NCBI RefSeq assembly: GCF_000699445.3
Contig: NC_067197.1
Coordinates: 5,090,152-5,154,151, forward strand
Origin: Schistosoma haematobium
Lineage: Eukaryota; Platyhelminthes; Trematoda; Strigeidida; Schistosomatidae
Length of the DNA: 64,000 nucleotides
Reading direction: 5' to 3'
Both the position numbers and the translations under genes were made by a program. Numbering within the stretch: position 1 is the stretch's first letter; each line of letters begins with the position of its first letter. The notes below the pieces were generated by a model. It was not told the origin of the DNA, did no database searches, and saw only the letters and a list, made by a program, of their open reading frames with translations. Positions 33,001-44,798 of the stretch are shown in pieces.

Positions 33001-36000
33001 GTGCCCACTAACCTAAATATCTACCATTCTACTCTTACAGAGTATGGCATGAACCTCTTTGCTGAACCATATCACGCAAAGATAAAAACTGATAACCGGA
33101 AAACGGTGAAAAATCGTAAAATGTTAGATATATAGTCAAACAAGTGAAAAGGCGAATGTACTCAAAATGTGCGGATGATAAATTACATTCTAAAACCTTA
33201 CTCGTGATGTCATTTTAACATGTTTTTGTCATAACTACATGATGGCTGCTTGATTCTTATTGACTAGGAGCATTGGATGAATTAAAAGTTTCTGATGGGA
33301 ATGAACGAATTAAATTTAAGTGTTTGAATCTTGTCATTGGTGAGCCATATATGTTCAAATGTGTAAACGCCTTACTAACTGGTAAATCCCCAAAAAAGCA
33401 GAATATCATGCCCGAAAATAATTTTTACTGCTGGTCTTTTTACTTGCAGTTTATAAAAATGTCTAAGAAAATTTCTACAGTTATTTCAAAGCTACGAACT
33501 ACTATAATGAATTTCTTGATGATGCTTGCGTGAGTAGCATTAAATTTGCTGAGGTTATCAAATTTATCCATAGGGGTAAAGTGGTAAACTGTGATCTACC
33601 ATTCTTGTTGTGTTGCATGATCACTCTTATGATAAGTTCTACTGCAATAAGATCACGTCACAGCAAGTGTAACAAATAACAATAATACTTCATTCTCAAA
33701 TGACAGTCTGTTACATGAGGCATGCCAATTTACAAGCAAGATCAAATTGTGACAGTCTTCACTGTAAGGGGTTACTCAGTTAGGTTGATATTTCATAAGC
33801 TAAATTGGCCATAGAATTACGGGGAATAACACTTCTCACATATGAATGTAAACAATGTTAGTAAGACTCGTATTGTCATTATGACGGAGTTGTGTTGCGA
33901 CGTTCAACTGATGGTCGAGAGTAAATCCACAAAAAGTTAAGAGTTTCTAGAGACCGTGACCTTATATTCCTCTGGAATATCTGAGGCTTTAATGATGGCG
34001 CAATACAAAGTCACGCGTCCCATATGTGTTTTCAGTGGCATATCTCGAGAGGGTTGAAAATGAGAGTAAGAAAAATAAAAGACGAGAAGCAGAGCAGACA
34101 ATGTTCATGCCTACTGAAGTTGAGTCATTTGTGGAGGAATAGTTTGTTATGACTACTTAGTCTAATTCTCTTCTGTTAAAGTACTTTTGAAGCAAGAGCT
34201 TTCTAAAAGATTAAAGAAAACAAGCGTAAATAAGCTATGAGTAGATAAAGAACTGTATAAATGGAGTTGGTTTCGAAAGAAGCCAAAATTATAGGATTGT
34301 GTGTTGTTTTAAAACATAGTACTGAAAACAGTATTCTGATACACAAATAGCAAACCCTCCTTTTTGTCAAACCTATTTCAGCTCATTTTTATTTTTATAG
34401 ATTTTATAGGGTCGTGAGCCGACGTTGTTTTTAACGAATTGCCTAGTTTTACTTTTAATAGGATTACTCGGTAGGAAGTTATGCCGATTCACCGTCACAA
34501 ACACAATTTACAGAGGTATTTTGCATAGTAAGTTAGAAGTACAGAACACATTAAGTCTAATAGCTGCTACTAGAGTTGAAAACAAATTTCATGCTTTTAA
34601 TCATACTGTAAATCTAAGTCCATGTACTGACCAAATACAAGGGAAGTTACAAACAACAAGTGTAAGATAAATGACAACATAATATCCATAAATTTACCAG
34701 AACTCGATAACTTCCCTCTAGATTTTAGAAGAGAACATTACTTTGTGTAGTGGAAGTAATGTGATAAATGATTGAATGTTTCTTCTCCATCGTCCTAATT
34801 ATTATCCGGTTTTGTTGTGATACTATCCACTGGTACCCATTTCATTGAGTCACTACCGAAGTCAAGTGTCTTAACTCAGAACAGACTACCTGTAAAAAAA
34901 TAAAACTGAAACTTCCACAAAGTGTTCGTCATTTCTCCATTCCTTTGCTCTGTCTTTTATCTCAAGCTTTACTCAGGACTCTTGCAACCATGTTCCATAT
35001 TTCTCAGTATTCCTCATCTAAATTTGGTCAAAATTTACCATAATGATTTCACTTTTTTGTTTTATAACGTTCGTAAAAGTTTCATCCAACCAGGAGTGAA
35101 CAGGATTCACCTCGAAGCTTCTAGAGGGATGATAGACCACCCGCCATTGCTGTGGTTGTATAATTACATTCTAACTGATATATTTAGCGTACTCATAATA
35201 CTTTCTAAAGCATCAAGGTCACGTTAAGTGAGTTAAATGTTCACGAATTCCTATATATGTCCTAATCTTGGCGCGATGCCAATTTCGCACTTAGCACCTT
35301 TTCTCTTGTGTTCAAATTGCTGCATATATTTAGTCCGCACTTATTAGTGGTAGCTTAGAAATCAGGTCTGACATTCAGTCGGCAGACTCATCAGCTACTC
35401 AGATCCTTTCTCATGCATATTTAACCTCACTTGAAAATGCAGTGTTTTTGGTTCTCAGCTAAATGATCCTTGAAGCCATATATGCGGGCATACATTGTCG
35501 TATCTCAGTGATGATTAGTATTCACAGTCACTTTACTCGCTTCATCAATACCAATAACTGTTCAACTGTAGTAATGATTAGTCATAATGATACATTAACA
35601 TATTTTAGCAGCACTTGCTTCAATAAAATAGGTTTGTTAAGACACCGGTCACTAACAAATATACCGCCTAATCCGCGTGAGTACACAGGCTGGCAATTGA
35701 TGTAAGCAAGGACTGGGTGACTATCCGGATCTAATTCTTCACATTTCTTCTTAACTAAACGTTTTACTTTGTTTTAAACTATGGACTATCTCTTAGCATC
35801 TTTCGACCATTACAATTTCTGTAGTCCTAAAATTATTTCATATTGTTCATTTTTTGTGTTCCATTTATTTGTCAGGACTATTTAGATTCGGACTGAACCA
35901 ACCAAGTAACAAAGTCAACAGCGTCGCTCATACCCAACAAACAGTTACAATGCTGGGTGTTTAGTTTGGTTCACTTTTATTCGTATTACTTGCCACAAAT

Positions 36001-37200
36001 GACTTTTTCTGCCAAGTCTACTGGATAATCTGAGTTTCATAAGTAATCCAGAAACGTTTCACACTTTCGCCAAATGATTTACTGTGTTTATGGTAATTTT
36101 TAACAAGTTTATATTTTTACTTATACTAGCCATATATGTTTCATATAAACCACTCCCAAAACTGTTTTTAGCATTAAATATATCTAATGGCTTCAAATAA
36201 CATCAAGTACAAAAGAATCATTAGTTCATACAAACACCACATTAAATTAGAACTAGATGAGCACCAATGAACGTATTATATTTGAAATTCTTTATAAGTG
36301 GGTCTTCAAGTACCACAATTCAACATTAATTTGACACCTATTGGTTATGATTATCGTTGCCATATATTCATGAATGTTACTAAGCCAAGTACAAAAACCT
36401 CATATGAATAATTCATATTATCTACGTCATGTTTCTAAATGTAGTGCCATAAGTTATATTCCAGACTCTAAATTTGTTGCTAGGCTTTTCTTATTCTTAT
36501 ATTCCACATCACCGTCCACGCTAACCTAGCATGCACATACGTAATAATATACTATCTTTATCCCATTCGAATTTGTTTATCATTTGAACTGCCTCTAACA
36601 TGTTTTACTAAACCCATCATAGTCATCATTACCATACGTATTTGAGTTTATGAATTCAGCTATCGCCTTGGTTGTTCAACAAGATATTTGACAAAGTTAA
36701 GACCATAGGCGATAGATTACAAAATCACCGCATCAAAATATTCCTGCACTGAACTAGTGTGGTAACTTAACTACAACATAGTTATCTGCAATACAAGTGC
36801 TCAAAATATCAAGTTAAAGAGTATTTGAAAGTCATGGTTTGAGAGATAACCATGCAACTCGGATTTTTTAGTATCACACAGACAATTTTACATTGCTGAC
36901 ACTTCCGATCCATTAGAAATGGACATATTTCGAACCATCTAAAATATTAAGCAACTAAAACAGCAATATCTGTCTTTCACTAGCTGATAACTAATCAAAA
37001 CCACAACTTGTTATCCATGATGGTTTCTAGATATCGTCATTAATTATTGTAATGGATTGATAGTCACGTAATATGATTAATAAAATTGACGAAGCTGATA
37101 GCACAAACTCCGTCGATAAATTATATTTATCATCGGTGTGTTATCCTGCCAGTCACTCACTTAGTAAACGTCTTAGAACCTTGTCAATATAACTGAAGGC
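33001..37200. other. largely unassigned AT-rich sequence
   Basis: Open frames here (for example 33273-33533, 34425-34670 and 34922-35227 on plus) lack recognisable motifs and splice context, and I do not call them genes. A patch at about 35255-35345 contains ttttctcttgtgttcaaattgctgc, related to 16070-16095, so it is probably a piece of the same dispersed repeat. A GC-richer patch at 33895-34050 may be retroelement debris. Confidence 0.3.
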
Positions 37201-37204
37201 TTAG

Positions 37205-37515
37205 CGACGCAATACTTTGTAGTGTGGCGTCGGGTCGCGGTTTACTATGATCACCATTACAGGAAGACTACGTGCCAGTTAACCGATAAGATCCTCCGTA
37301 GGCCAAATATCAGAAGGCAGTTGATGGCTGCAGTCGAGATGTATTTGTTAGCGATCTCGTGGTATCAAAAGAATACCGAGATCGTGCCAAAGGAGTACAA
37401 GTGTGGTTACTGAACGTAACCAAATTCGTGCAAGGTCACAATCAAAGGAAGAATGTATTTATTTCGGTACATTTAAACAAACAAGTACGGCAAAACAATC
37501 CCTGGTACAATTGGT
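37205..37515 (+). mobile_element. unclassified dispersed repeat
   Basis: A GC-richer block with sharp edges, containing a 63-codon frame (37222-37413; WRRVAVYYDHHYRKTTCQL, ending EYKCGY). I recognise this peptide as recurrent in schistosome predicted proteins, which points to a repeat and not a single-copy gene. No domain or terminal structure can be named. Confidence 0.4.
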
Positions 37516-38252
37516 TATAATAATAATTGTTTCCATTACATCAATCTCATTCTCTTGATAAAAGTAGGTTACTACAATGTCATGCAAATCGTCAGTGTAA
37601 GCAGTCAAGCAAATCTCTTGCACATTGACAACATTTGTCGAATTTATTCCAACACTAACAAAGGTTCACGTCGTTGTACTGGAAATGAGTTGGGAGTCGC
37701 ACTTCCCTTGATCACAACTTCTGCCCTTCCTGATAATCACGTGAGCAGCACTCACTGTTCATACTCTTGTAAAGATTTATTCAGTCGAAAACATCTTACA
37801 ACACCATGTCATCTATATCTGTGACACATATGCCTGGTTGATTTCAACACCTCGTAATCACCCAAGCTCATACAAATCGATCTCTGTATTACTTAAAAAT
37901 TGATACTCGCAACTGACTTATATGCACTGCCAACCAGTATGTATGGATTGAAGTATCCAGTTCATCTCAAATCAGAACGTTGAGACTACAGAATTCTATC
38001 ACAGATGCACTCACTTTCAACGAACTGCCGTTATCTGACCAAAATTCACGCAATTATTAGTACTTTGAGGTACTAAACGAATTGTTGACAACGGTTGATA
38101 TGTATTAGTAGTATTGTTAAATCCTGCCACGGTCAAGGAATAACGAGGTCGAGAAAATCTCTCCATAACTAAATAAACCATATTAAGCTTGACAACCTGA
38201 CTGAAACACTAACTGAAATTCCTTACTTATTTTTCCTCAGCATACTAGAGCG
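37516..38252. other. unassigned sequence before the LTR element
   Basis: Nothing recognisable. The frame at 37555-37824 is not supported. Confidence 0.35.
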
Positions 38253-38782
38253 TGTAGTGGACCAAAAAGTATAATAACCAAAAATTAGCGATAAAGTTAT
38301 TACGTTCTAAAGTTAATGTAACAATAATAATTTATAAATTAACAACACAAATTAAAAGTTCAGGGACGTTACTTAAATCAGCTAGTCGTTGCGTATTCTG
38401 TCGAGTTTTGGTCCCAAAAATCCACAATTATAAATGAGTAATAATTCCACAGAGGTAAATATGACGCCAATAAGTTTCTTTGACGTAGGATATAATGGAA
38501 ATGGCACGGCAGTCTAAAATGTGGATAATATCCAGTTTAGGACGCAATTGACTTGGTAACGAGCGAGAATAGAACAATGGGTATGTGCGTAGTAGTGTAT
38601 TTGCGAACAACCGAAAGTGTGTCACGCTATGTTAGAATTACAACGGAAAAATTATTCAAGGTCACTTACTAAAACAACAGGTACAATCATTTAATGATAA
38701 ATGTACATGCGGTGAGAAATTGACAAATACAAATAATATTAAAAACTACTTACAAAATAAGCTTGTCAGATCTATCTCCACA
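38253..38782 (-). repeat. 3' LTR of the Gypsy element
   Basis: 530 bp, identical in length to the copy at 43451-43980. The ends on the plus strand are TGTAGTGG and CTCCACA. It differs from the partner by TGTA/TGTG at the edge and ttctaaag/ttcaaaag near 38316. A frame of 65 codons (38428-38625) appears in both LTRs but is not considered a gene. Confidence 0.9.
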
Positions 38783-38797
38783 TAGCTCCCCCCAGAG
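38783..38797 (-). other. polypurine tract
   Basis: On the minus strand ctctggggggagcta lies directly against the 3' LTR start TGTGGAG. This is the expected place and composition for plus-strand priming. Confidence 0.7.
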
Positions 38798-39058
38798 TGT
38801 CCGGAGGTAACACTGGTTATAATAAAAAAATGTAAGAATATGATATATATGTATATACAAAAATAATATTTACAGTTATAACCAACAAAAGTTGTAGAGA
38901 TGGATATGACATATACGTTAATAAGATGGAGTGTGTTATCGTTTGAGAATAGCAATGATGTAGCATAGCATAACGAACACAAAAAAAATAGAAATACTGT
39001 CATTTAATGTCTTGTTTGGCTAACAATCGTAATAATGTGTAAAACTGTTAATAACCCA

Positions 39059-39079
39059 CACACACACACACACACACAA
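39059..39079. repeat. (CA)n microsatellite inside the Gypsy 3' untranslated region
   Basis: About ten CA dinucleotides between the integrase stop and the 3' LTR. Confidence 0.9.
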
Positions 39080-39294
39080 AATTGAACTGTTTATTTTTGT
39101 GTATAATGAAGAAATAATTAAATAGAGTTTACCCGTTTATTATTGTAACAATTTTTTTTTAAAAAAATGTGACAAAACGAATAATTGTGGACAAATGTGA
39201 TTAATTATGTACACTGTTAAAAAAAAGTTGTTTTTCAGATGGGATTGATAGTGTAGGTCCTCGATAATTGTTTGCTTTGATTGTTTTAGTTTTT

Positions 39295-40992
39295 TTATAC
39301 TGCAAAATGTACGTAACGCTTTGGTTTTTTTATAAGTCTCCCAGAACATGTTAAACAAGAGGGTGTAGTGCTGAGTTTTTCCTCTTCCTCTTGTTTCTTA
39401 GCAATTGATGGGAGTGATTGTTTGTTCGCAGCATTGTCTTCTGTGGCTTGAGGGACTTCGTAGAAAGCTGGTTTTATTCGGTCTATGGAAATTGTCTCCT
39501 TGTTCCCATTTTTATTGATAATGAAATATTTGTGAGTGCGTTTTATTACTTTATAAGGGCCTTCATATTGTGGTGTCAGTGGCTTTTTCACCGCGTCTAC
39601 TCGAACAAAAACAAATTTGCACGTTTCTAAATGTTTATCGAGGTGGACTCGGTTGTTGTGTTCTCTAGGTGGTATTGTTCTGATGTTCTGCATCATTTGT
39701 AGTAATCTGCTTACGAAACGAGAAGGGTCTCCTGGCGTTGTGGGTTCATTCTTGACCAGTTGTCCTGGTAACATTAATGTCGTGCCATAGACTAGTTCAG
39801 CGGCCGTGCATCCGATGTCTTCCTTTACTGACGAGCGAATCCCAAGGAGAACGAGCGGTAAAGCGTCGCTCCAGTTTGAAGAGTCCGGTTGTGCCATCAG
39901 AGAGCTTTTTAGTTGGCGATGGAATCTTTCGACCATGCCATTAGCTGCCGGATGATAAGCTGACGTTTTAACATGATTTACTCCAAGAAGTTTAGTGAAC
40001 TCGTTAAATAGGACGGATTGGAATTGGGAACAGCGATCTGTTGTGATTGTTGATGGTACACCAAAGTTGGATATCCAGCGGTCGAGGAAAACTGAAGTCA
40101 CTGTCTCTGCCGATGTGTCTTTAATGGGGCATGCTATGGCCCATCTTGTGAACCTATCTATTGCTGTGAGTATATGTGTGAAAGAGTTTGATGGTGGCAG
40201 AGGCCCAACTAAATCTAAATGCACGTGCTGAAAGCGTTTGTCAGGGATATAGAACTTCCCAATTGGACTGGAGATGTGTTTCTGCGTTTTACTGCGTTGG
40301 CACTGGAGGCAGCTACGTGTCCATCGTTTAACATCCGAGTTGATTTTAGGCCACACAAAACGTTCGGTAATGAGCTTTGTTGTTGCTCTGATGCCTGGAT
40401 GTGAAAGACCGTGCAAGTGCTGAAATATTTTTCGTCGGCAAGCGTGTGGGACAAACGGACGATTGTTGCCTGTTGAAGTGTCGCACATGATGAATGCATC
40501 TGAAAGAGGAATTGGTACAGGTTTGAGATCTAAGCTATACTTTTCTTTGCAGACTTTTAATTCTGCATCGTCTGCTTGTAATTTAGCCAAGGTTTCAAGG
40601 CTGATGTCATGATTGAGTACCATCGTATTGATATCCCTCCTAGATAGTGCGTCTGCAACAATGTTCGAGTGACCTTTGATAAACCTGATGTCTGTGGTAA
40701 ATTGTGAGATATAATCAAGATGTCTTGCTTCTCGTGGGGAGTGTTTGTCATACGATGTGCTAAAAGAATGGCAAAGGGGTTTATGATCTGTCATAGTGAT
40801 GAAATCACGACCCTGTAGCAAAAAGTTGAAATGTTTTACTGCTAAATACATAGCTAAGAGTTCGCGTCCAAAAGTACTATAACGTTCTTGTGCTGGCGAT
40901 AATCTCTTGGAGAAAAGGCAATAAGGGTTATCGTGTTGTTTACCCGCTGTTGTAATACTGCCCCGACGGCTTTTTGTGAAGCATCCGTGCAC
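39295..40992 (-). pseudogene. pol: Gypsy pol, RNase H C-terminal half plus integrase
   Basis: A 565-codon frame. Its first ~20 codons are out of the native frame. From about residue 21 it reads RNase H ([19 protein letters not shown], then TDHKPL), an HHCC zinc-binding integrase N-terminus (H194, H198, C228, C231) and the integrase core with D260, D319 and E355. The last two are 35 residues apart, the D,D35E spacing. A basic C-terminal domain follows. The residue after the second Asp-Arg is Cys where Gly is usual (TTDRCSQF). The integrase would insert the cDNA copy into the host genome. The preceding pol frame overlaps it by 139 bp in a different frame, so the polyprotein is broken inside RNase H. 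Confidence 0.85.
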
Positions 40993-42449
40993 AGGATCAA
41001 CAGTGTTGTGGGGTCAGTATTTAGGTGTTGGAGCATGGTAGCATTAGCAATCATGGATTTAGCTTTTTCAAATGCTATTTTGGCATCGGAAGGTAACTTG
41101 AATATTTGGTTCTTTTCTTTCTTGGTACCTGGTTTATCGTTTTTTAGTAAATCTGTCAATGGCTGTAGTACATCGGCACAATTTGGTAGAAATCGTCGAT
41201 AAAAATTACATGTTCCGAGAAAACGATGTAGTGATTTTACTGAGGTTGGTTCTGGATAGCTGGAGATGGCTTTGACTTTCTCTTCGAGCGGTTTAATTCC
41301 TTGGGAATCAATGTGGTGTCCCAGGAATTCCAGAGATGAGGCGCCAAATATACACTTCGAAGGGTTGATTACAACACCATAACTTTTGAAACGTTCAAAA
41401 AGCGTGTGCAGGTGCTGAACATGTTCGTCAATGGAAGAACTAGCGATTAAAACATCGTCGATATAGACAAATACGAAATCCAAACCTCTAGTTACTTCGT
41501 CCATAAATCTCTGGAAGGTTTGAGCGGCGTTTTTTAGTCCGAAAGGCATCCTCAAGAATTCAAACAAGCCAAAAGGTGTGATTACGGCTGTTTTCTCGAT
41601 ATCCTCAGGTGCCATCGGTATTTGATGGTATGCTCGGACTAGATCTAACTTTGAAAAAATCTGTTTTCCATGTAGATTTAAAGAAAAATCATGCAGATGA
41701 GGGATCGGATACCGGTCTGGGATAGTCTGGTTATTCAATCGGCGATAATCTCCACATGGGCGCCAGTCTTGATCTTTCTTGGGAACCATATGCAGCGGCG
41801 AGGCCCAAGGACTGTTAGATTGTCTGATTATCCCAAGTTGCGTCATATGTTCGAATGCTCTCTTAGCGAACTGCAACTTGTTTGGAGGGAGTCTTCTCGC
41901 CCTGGCGCGAATAGGTGGTCCTGTAGTAGTAATACTGTGTTGGACATGATGTGTGGAGCATTCGTTTTGGTAATCAGCTCTGGTTATATTTTCATACTTC
42001 GACAGGATATCGGTGAAAATTTTGTTTTCAGGTCTTAACATACGGACTCCATGAATTTCGTAACTGGAGATAGTTGTGCCACTGACCTGTAAGCTTGTGT
42101 TTTTGTCAATTAGTTTCTTTTTTGCCATATCTACAAGTAGGTTGTAAGCACCGAGAAAATCGGCCCCGATAATGGGTTGTTTGATTTCAGCTACGATGAA
42201 AACCCATGTGAAACGTCTTCGGAGACCGAGATCTAAGATAAGTGATTGTTCGCCATAAGTTTTAATGACTGTGTTATTGGCTGCGACTAGAGACAATTTA
42301 GTACTCTGAGGGTGCCGTCGTTGAGAGAGGTGTAATGGGATAATGCTGATTTCGGCTCCTGTATCGACCAAAAAATCTGAGCCCGAAATTCGATCCCTGA
42401 CATGAAATAGACGGCTCGGGTAGTAGCCAGAAACAGGCGCCGCCAACAC
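40854..42449 (-). pseudogene. pol: Gypsy pol, protease-reverse transcriptase-RNase H N-terminal half
   Basis: 531 codons counted from an internal Met. The frame is open some way further upstream, overlapping gag. An aspartic protease site DTGAE lies at residues 29-33. RT follows with [12 protein letters not shown] (first catalytic Asp, about 269), the FGLKNA block and YIDD (329-332). Connection and the first RNase H acidic block (CTDAS, about 485) come next. About 20 residues later the sequence leaves the expected RNase H frame, which continues one base away at 40992-39295. Everything up to that point looks intact. Confidence 0.85.
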
Positions 42450-43342
42450 TGTCTGGCCGGGCCGTTTCCCTGATTCTCTTTGTCAGCCGCAGAAAATGTG
42501 CACGGTCGTGTACAACGCCGTGCTTTGGTGCCGTATTTTTGGTGATACCAACAAACTTCAGATGTTCGCTTCGGTGATCGAGACCGTTGTCTGGAAAAAG
42601 ATCTTCGTTTGGAGGGGGATCTCGATTGTCTAGCTTGGATGGTTGCTATGGTTGATTGCAGAGACGCCAGCTGGCTTGTTAATTGCGTTAACTGCTTTTG
42701 AAAGGAGGCTAAACAGCTAATATCTACTGGTCCAGGTGGTTGCAATGAGTTCACACCGTGACTATCATGGTAGACTTCCATCATTTTATCCGCCATGTCG
42801 GCTAAGTCATCAAGTGCGACGGATTTCCCTGAAACACTGAGAATTTGTCTAACGCTGTGTGATAATCTTTGAAACCACCTTTGCTTTAGGAGGGCTTCGT
42901 CTAGCTTGTATGGACCGGCTAGTTGTTTCATGTGGCGGAGAAGTTGAGAGGGTCTTTTATCTCCCAAGTCACAAGATGTTAACAATTGTTGCAGCCTTTT
43001 CTCATCTGAGACCGTAGTGCGTTGAATAACTGCTGCTTTTATCTTATCATATGGTTCAGATTCTGGCACGTGATCGATTAAATCCCCAACTTCAGCGGCA
43101 ATCTCAACAGGAAGTGCGCCGACTACGTATGCATACTTTGATGCCTGAGATCTTATGCCTCTAGCCATGAATAAAGCTTCAATCTGAGCAAACCAGACTC
43201 TTGGATTATTAATACAGTACGTTGGTAATCTTAACTCTGAGATAGCGTTGATCGAGTTTAAAGCATTATCCTCTGGTTGTGGAGAGTTTAGAAGGTTGGT
43301 CGGTGAACTATCTATATCAATAAGTTTACCGGGAGAGTTCAT
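42287..43342 (-). CDS. gag: Gypsy gag
   Basis: 351-codon frame beginning at an ATG about 85 bp after the primer binding site. It has the alpha-helical capsid-like region of retrotransposon gags ([34 protein letters not shown]), then an Arg/Ser-rich stretch, then a cysteine/histidine cluster [18 protein letters not shown] (264-281) instead of a classical CCHC knuckle. The last ~50 codons (after about residue 295) run out of register with the pol frame, which overlaps by 163 bp. This may be an element-encoded gag-pol frameshift region or simply damage. Confidence 0.8.
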   Translation of the reverse strand: MNSPGKLIDIDSSPTNLLNSPQPEDNALNSINAISELRLPTYCINNPRVWFAQIEALFMARGIRSQASKYAYVVGALPVEIAAEVGDLIDHVPESEPYDKIKAAVIQRTTVSDEKRLQQLLTSCDLGDKRPSQLLRHMKQLAGPYKLDEALLKQRWFQRLSHSVRQILSVSGKSVALDDLADMADKMMEVYHDSHGVNSLQPPGPVDISCLASFQKQLTQLTSQLASLQSTIATIQARQSRSPSKRRSFSRQRSRSPKRTSEVCWYHQKYGTKARRCTRPCTFSAADKENQGNGPARQCWRRLFLATTRAVYFMSGIEFRAQIFWSIQEPKSALSHYTSLNDGTLRVLNCL

Positions 43343-43428
43343 AATGACAAAAACAAAAAATGGTGTCGTGCCAAATAATAATAATAATAATAAATATGTA
43401 GATATATAAGGTAAATGTCTATAAAAAA

Positions 43429-43444
43429 AAATCGAGGCTCACCA
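43429..43444 (-). other. tRNA primer binding site
   Basis: On the minus strand TGGTGAGCCTCGATTT begins six bases after the 5' LTR. Its complement, AAATCGAGGCTCACCA, has the form of a tRNA 3' end: T-loop remainder, acceptor stem and CCA. The cognate tRNA was not determined. Confidence 0.65.
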
Positions 43445-43450
43445 AATAAT

Positions 43451-43980
43451 TGTGGTGGACCAAAAAGTATAATAACCAAAAATTAGCGATAAAGTTATTA
43501 CGTTCAAAAGTTAATGTAACAATAATAATTTATAAATTAACAACACAAATTAAAAGTTCAGGGACGTTACTTAAATCAGCTAGTCGTTGCGTATTCTGTC
43601 GAGTTTTGGTCCCAAAAATCCACAATTATAAATGAGTAATAATTCCACAGAGGTAAATATGACGCCAATAAGTTTCTTTGACGTAGGATATAATGGAAAT
43701 GGCACGGCAGTCTAAAATGTGGATAATATCCAGTTTAGGACGCAATTGACTTGGTAACGAGCGAGAATAGAACAATGGGTATGTGCGTAGTAGTGTATTT
43801 GCGAACAACCGAAAGTGTGTCACGCTATGTTAGAATTACAACGGAAAAATTATTCAAGGTCACTTACTAAAACAACAGGTACAATCATTTAATGATAAAT
43901 GTACATGCGGTGAGAAATTGACAAATACAAATAATATTAAAAACTACTTACAAAATAAGCTTGTCAGATCTATCTCCACA
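43451..43980 (-). repeat. 5' LTR of the Gypsy element
   Basis: 530 bp, nearly identical to 38253-38782. The outer flank at 43981-43985 is agtgt. At the other end, the closest candidate duplicate is agcgt (38249-38253), one mismatch and overlapping the LTR edge, so no clean target duplication is visible. Confidence 0.9.
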
Positions 43981-44370
43981 AGTGTATGTAATTGAAAATC
44001 AATACATACGGATGGCATACCGGTTTGGATTTTAACTGAATTTTCAATTTAAAATAAAGGCAATGCCAACATCAGCAATTCTACGACATTGATTTTCGCT
44101 TCTATTTGGTTGTTATTAATCTGAGAAACAGATAATTTGACTATACATAAGGTAAGCTGTAAACCACCAGTTATTGTCGTAAATTTTGATGTAATTTGTA
44201 AGAATGAGTTTTCTCCAAACTGTTCTGGGTTTGCGATTTCTCCAAATCTAAAAAATGTGAACGTAAATATTAACTAGTCAGCGCTGAAAATAAAACCAAA
44301 CAATTTGAAGTTATCACATATATATTAACCGATCGGTTGCTCATGCATTCGTTTTGACTTCATGTCGTCA
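43981..44370. other. spacer between Gypsy element and tandem array
   Basis: 390 bp of AT-rich sequence with no recognisable feature. The array homology starts abruptly at ttgaatgaa (44371). Confidence 0.5.
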
Positions 44371-44539
44371 TTGAATGAAATAATGATACGTTTGTACTTG
44401 TTGAATGCCTGATTTCGAATTCCAAATACAATACATTCGTTTGTGCTTGTGTCTCACTTCTTAATTCAATTGCGTTAATTCTGGGACTCTTAGTTCGTGC
44501 TATAATTCAAATAATTCAAAGCGTTATATTGGCGTCTCG

Positions 44540-44725
44540 ATGGAGCCTGTAATGGAAAAGTTAGATATTCATTCAACTTCGGAAGCTTTTGAAGATTACT
44601 TTGAAACCCAAGCTGCCAACTTTGGGGAAAATTTGGTCAATTCGGGCAAATTATGGGGAAATGTTGGGGAATCCGCAATAGTAAATTTTGTGGAAATTTT
44701 GGGGAAATCAGACGAAAAACCCTAA
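44540..44725 (+). pseudogene. gag-like N-terminal block, unit 1
   Basis: Starts at ATG (MEPVMEKLDIHSTSEAFEDYFE), 22 codons of apparently genuine gag N-terminus. Then it runs into the hairpin element at 44607, and the following ~40 codons are translated hairpin sequence. The genuine frame resumes just after the hairpin at 44801 as RFEIWAMNKEDD. It is the 5' exon-like piece of one gag-like gene split by an insertion. Confidence 0.7.
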
Positions 44726-44798
44726 ATTTCCCAAAACACTGGGGAAGGTTTTTCACTTTGAAGAATTCCCCAAAATTTCCCCAAAGCTGGCAGCTTGG
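44607..44798. mobile_element. site-1 hairpin element in unit 1 (inverted orientation)
   Basis: About 191 bp with ends CCCAAGCTGCC and GGCAGCTTGG, inserted in the gag-like frame. The interior consists of TTTTGGGG- and CCCCAAAA-like words. Its reverse complement aligns with the site-1 elements of units 2-9 (shared landmarks gtgaaaaaccttcc, tttttcgtct and attcactat/actat-gcgg), but with many differences. Relative to them it is flipped. Confidence 0.8.

Larger units (their letters stand above)
38253..43980 (-). mobile_element. Gypsy-type LTR retrotransposon, nearly complete
   Basis: A 5728-bp element on the minus strand bounded by two 530-bp direct repeats. In order along the minus strand come the 5' LTR (43980-43451), primer binding site (43444-43429), gag, pol with protease-RT-RNase H-integrase, a ~500-bp untranslated stretch with a CA microsatellite, the polypurine tract and the 3' LTR. 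RT-RNase H before integrase places it in Gypsy/Metaviridae-type elements. The two LTRs appear to differ at about two positions, so insertion was recent. A one-base frame change in RNase H and a changed residue beside the second integrase Asp suggest this copy is not autonomous. Confidence 0.9.

Noticed and set aside
33273..33533. 86-codon plus-strand frame as a gene or exon
   Set aside because: No recognisable motif or convincing splice sites. Its length is compatible with chance in AT-rich DNA.
34922..35227. 101-codon plus-strand frame with hydrophobic start
   Set aside because: Hydrophobicity follows from T-rich composition. No domain, splice or repeat support.
38428..38625. 65-codon minus-strand frame present twice (also 43626-43823)
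   Set aside because: It lies inside the LTRs. Duplication is explained by the LTR pair, and it has no motif.
38746..39003. 85-codon minus-strand hydrophobic frame in the Gypsy 3' region, as a possible env-like protein
   Set aside because: Too short and composed of T-rich low-complexity sequence overlapping the polypurine tract. No envelope features.
44607..44798. Hairpin elements as introns (removal restores the frame)
   Set aside because: The ends are CCCAAG...CTTGG(C/G) with no GT...AG or GC...AG possibility at the exact joins, and the inverted ends plus 2-bp repeats fit insertion better.
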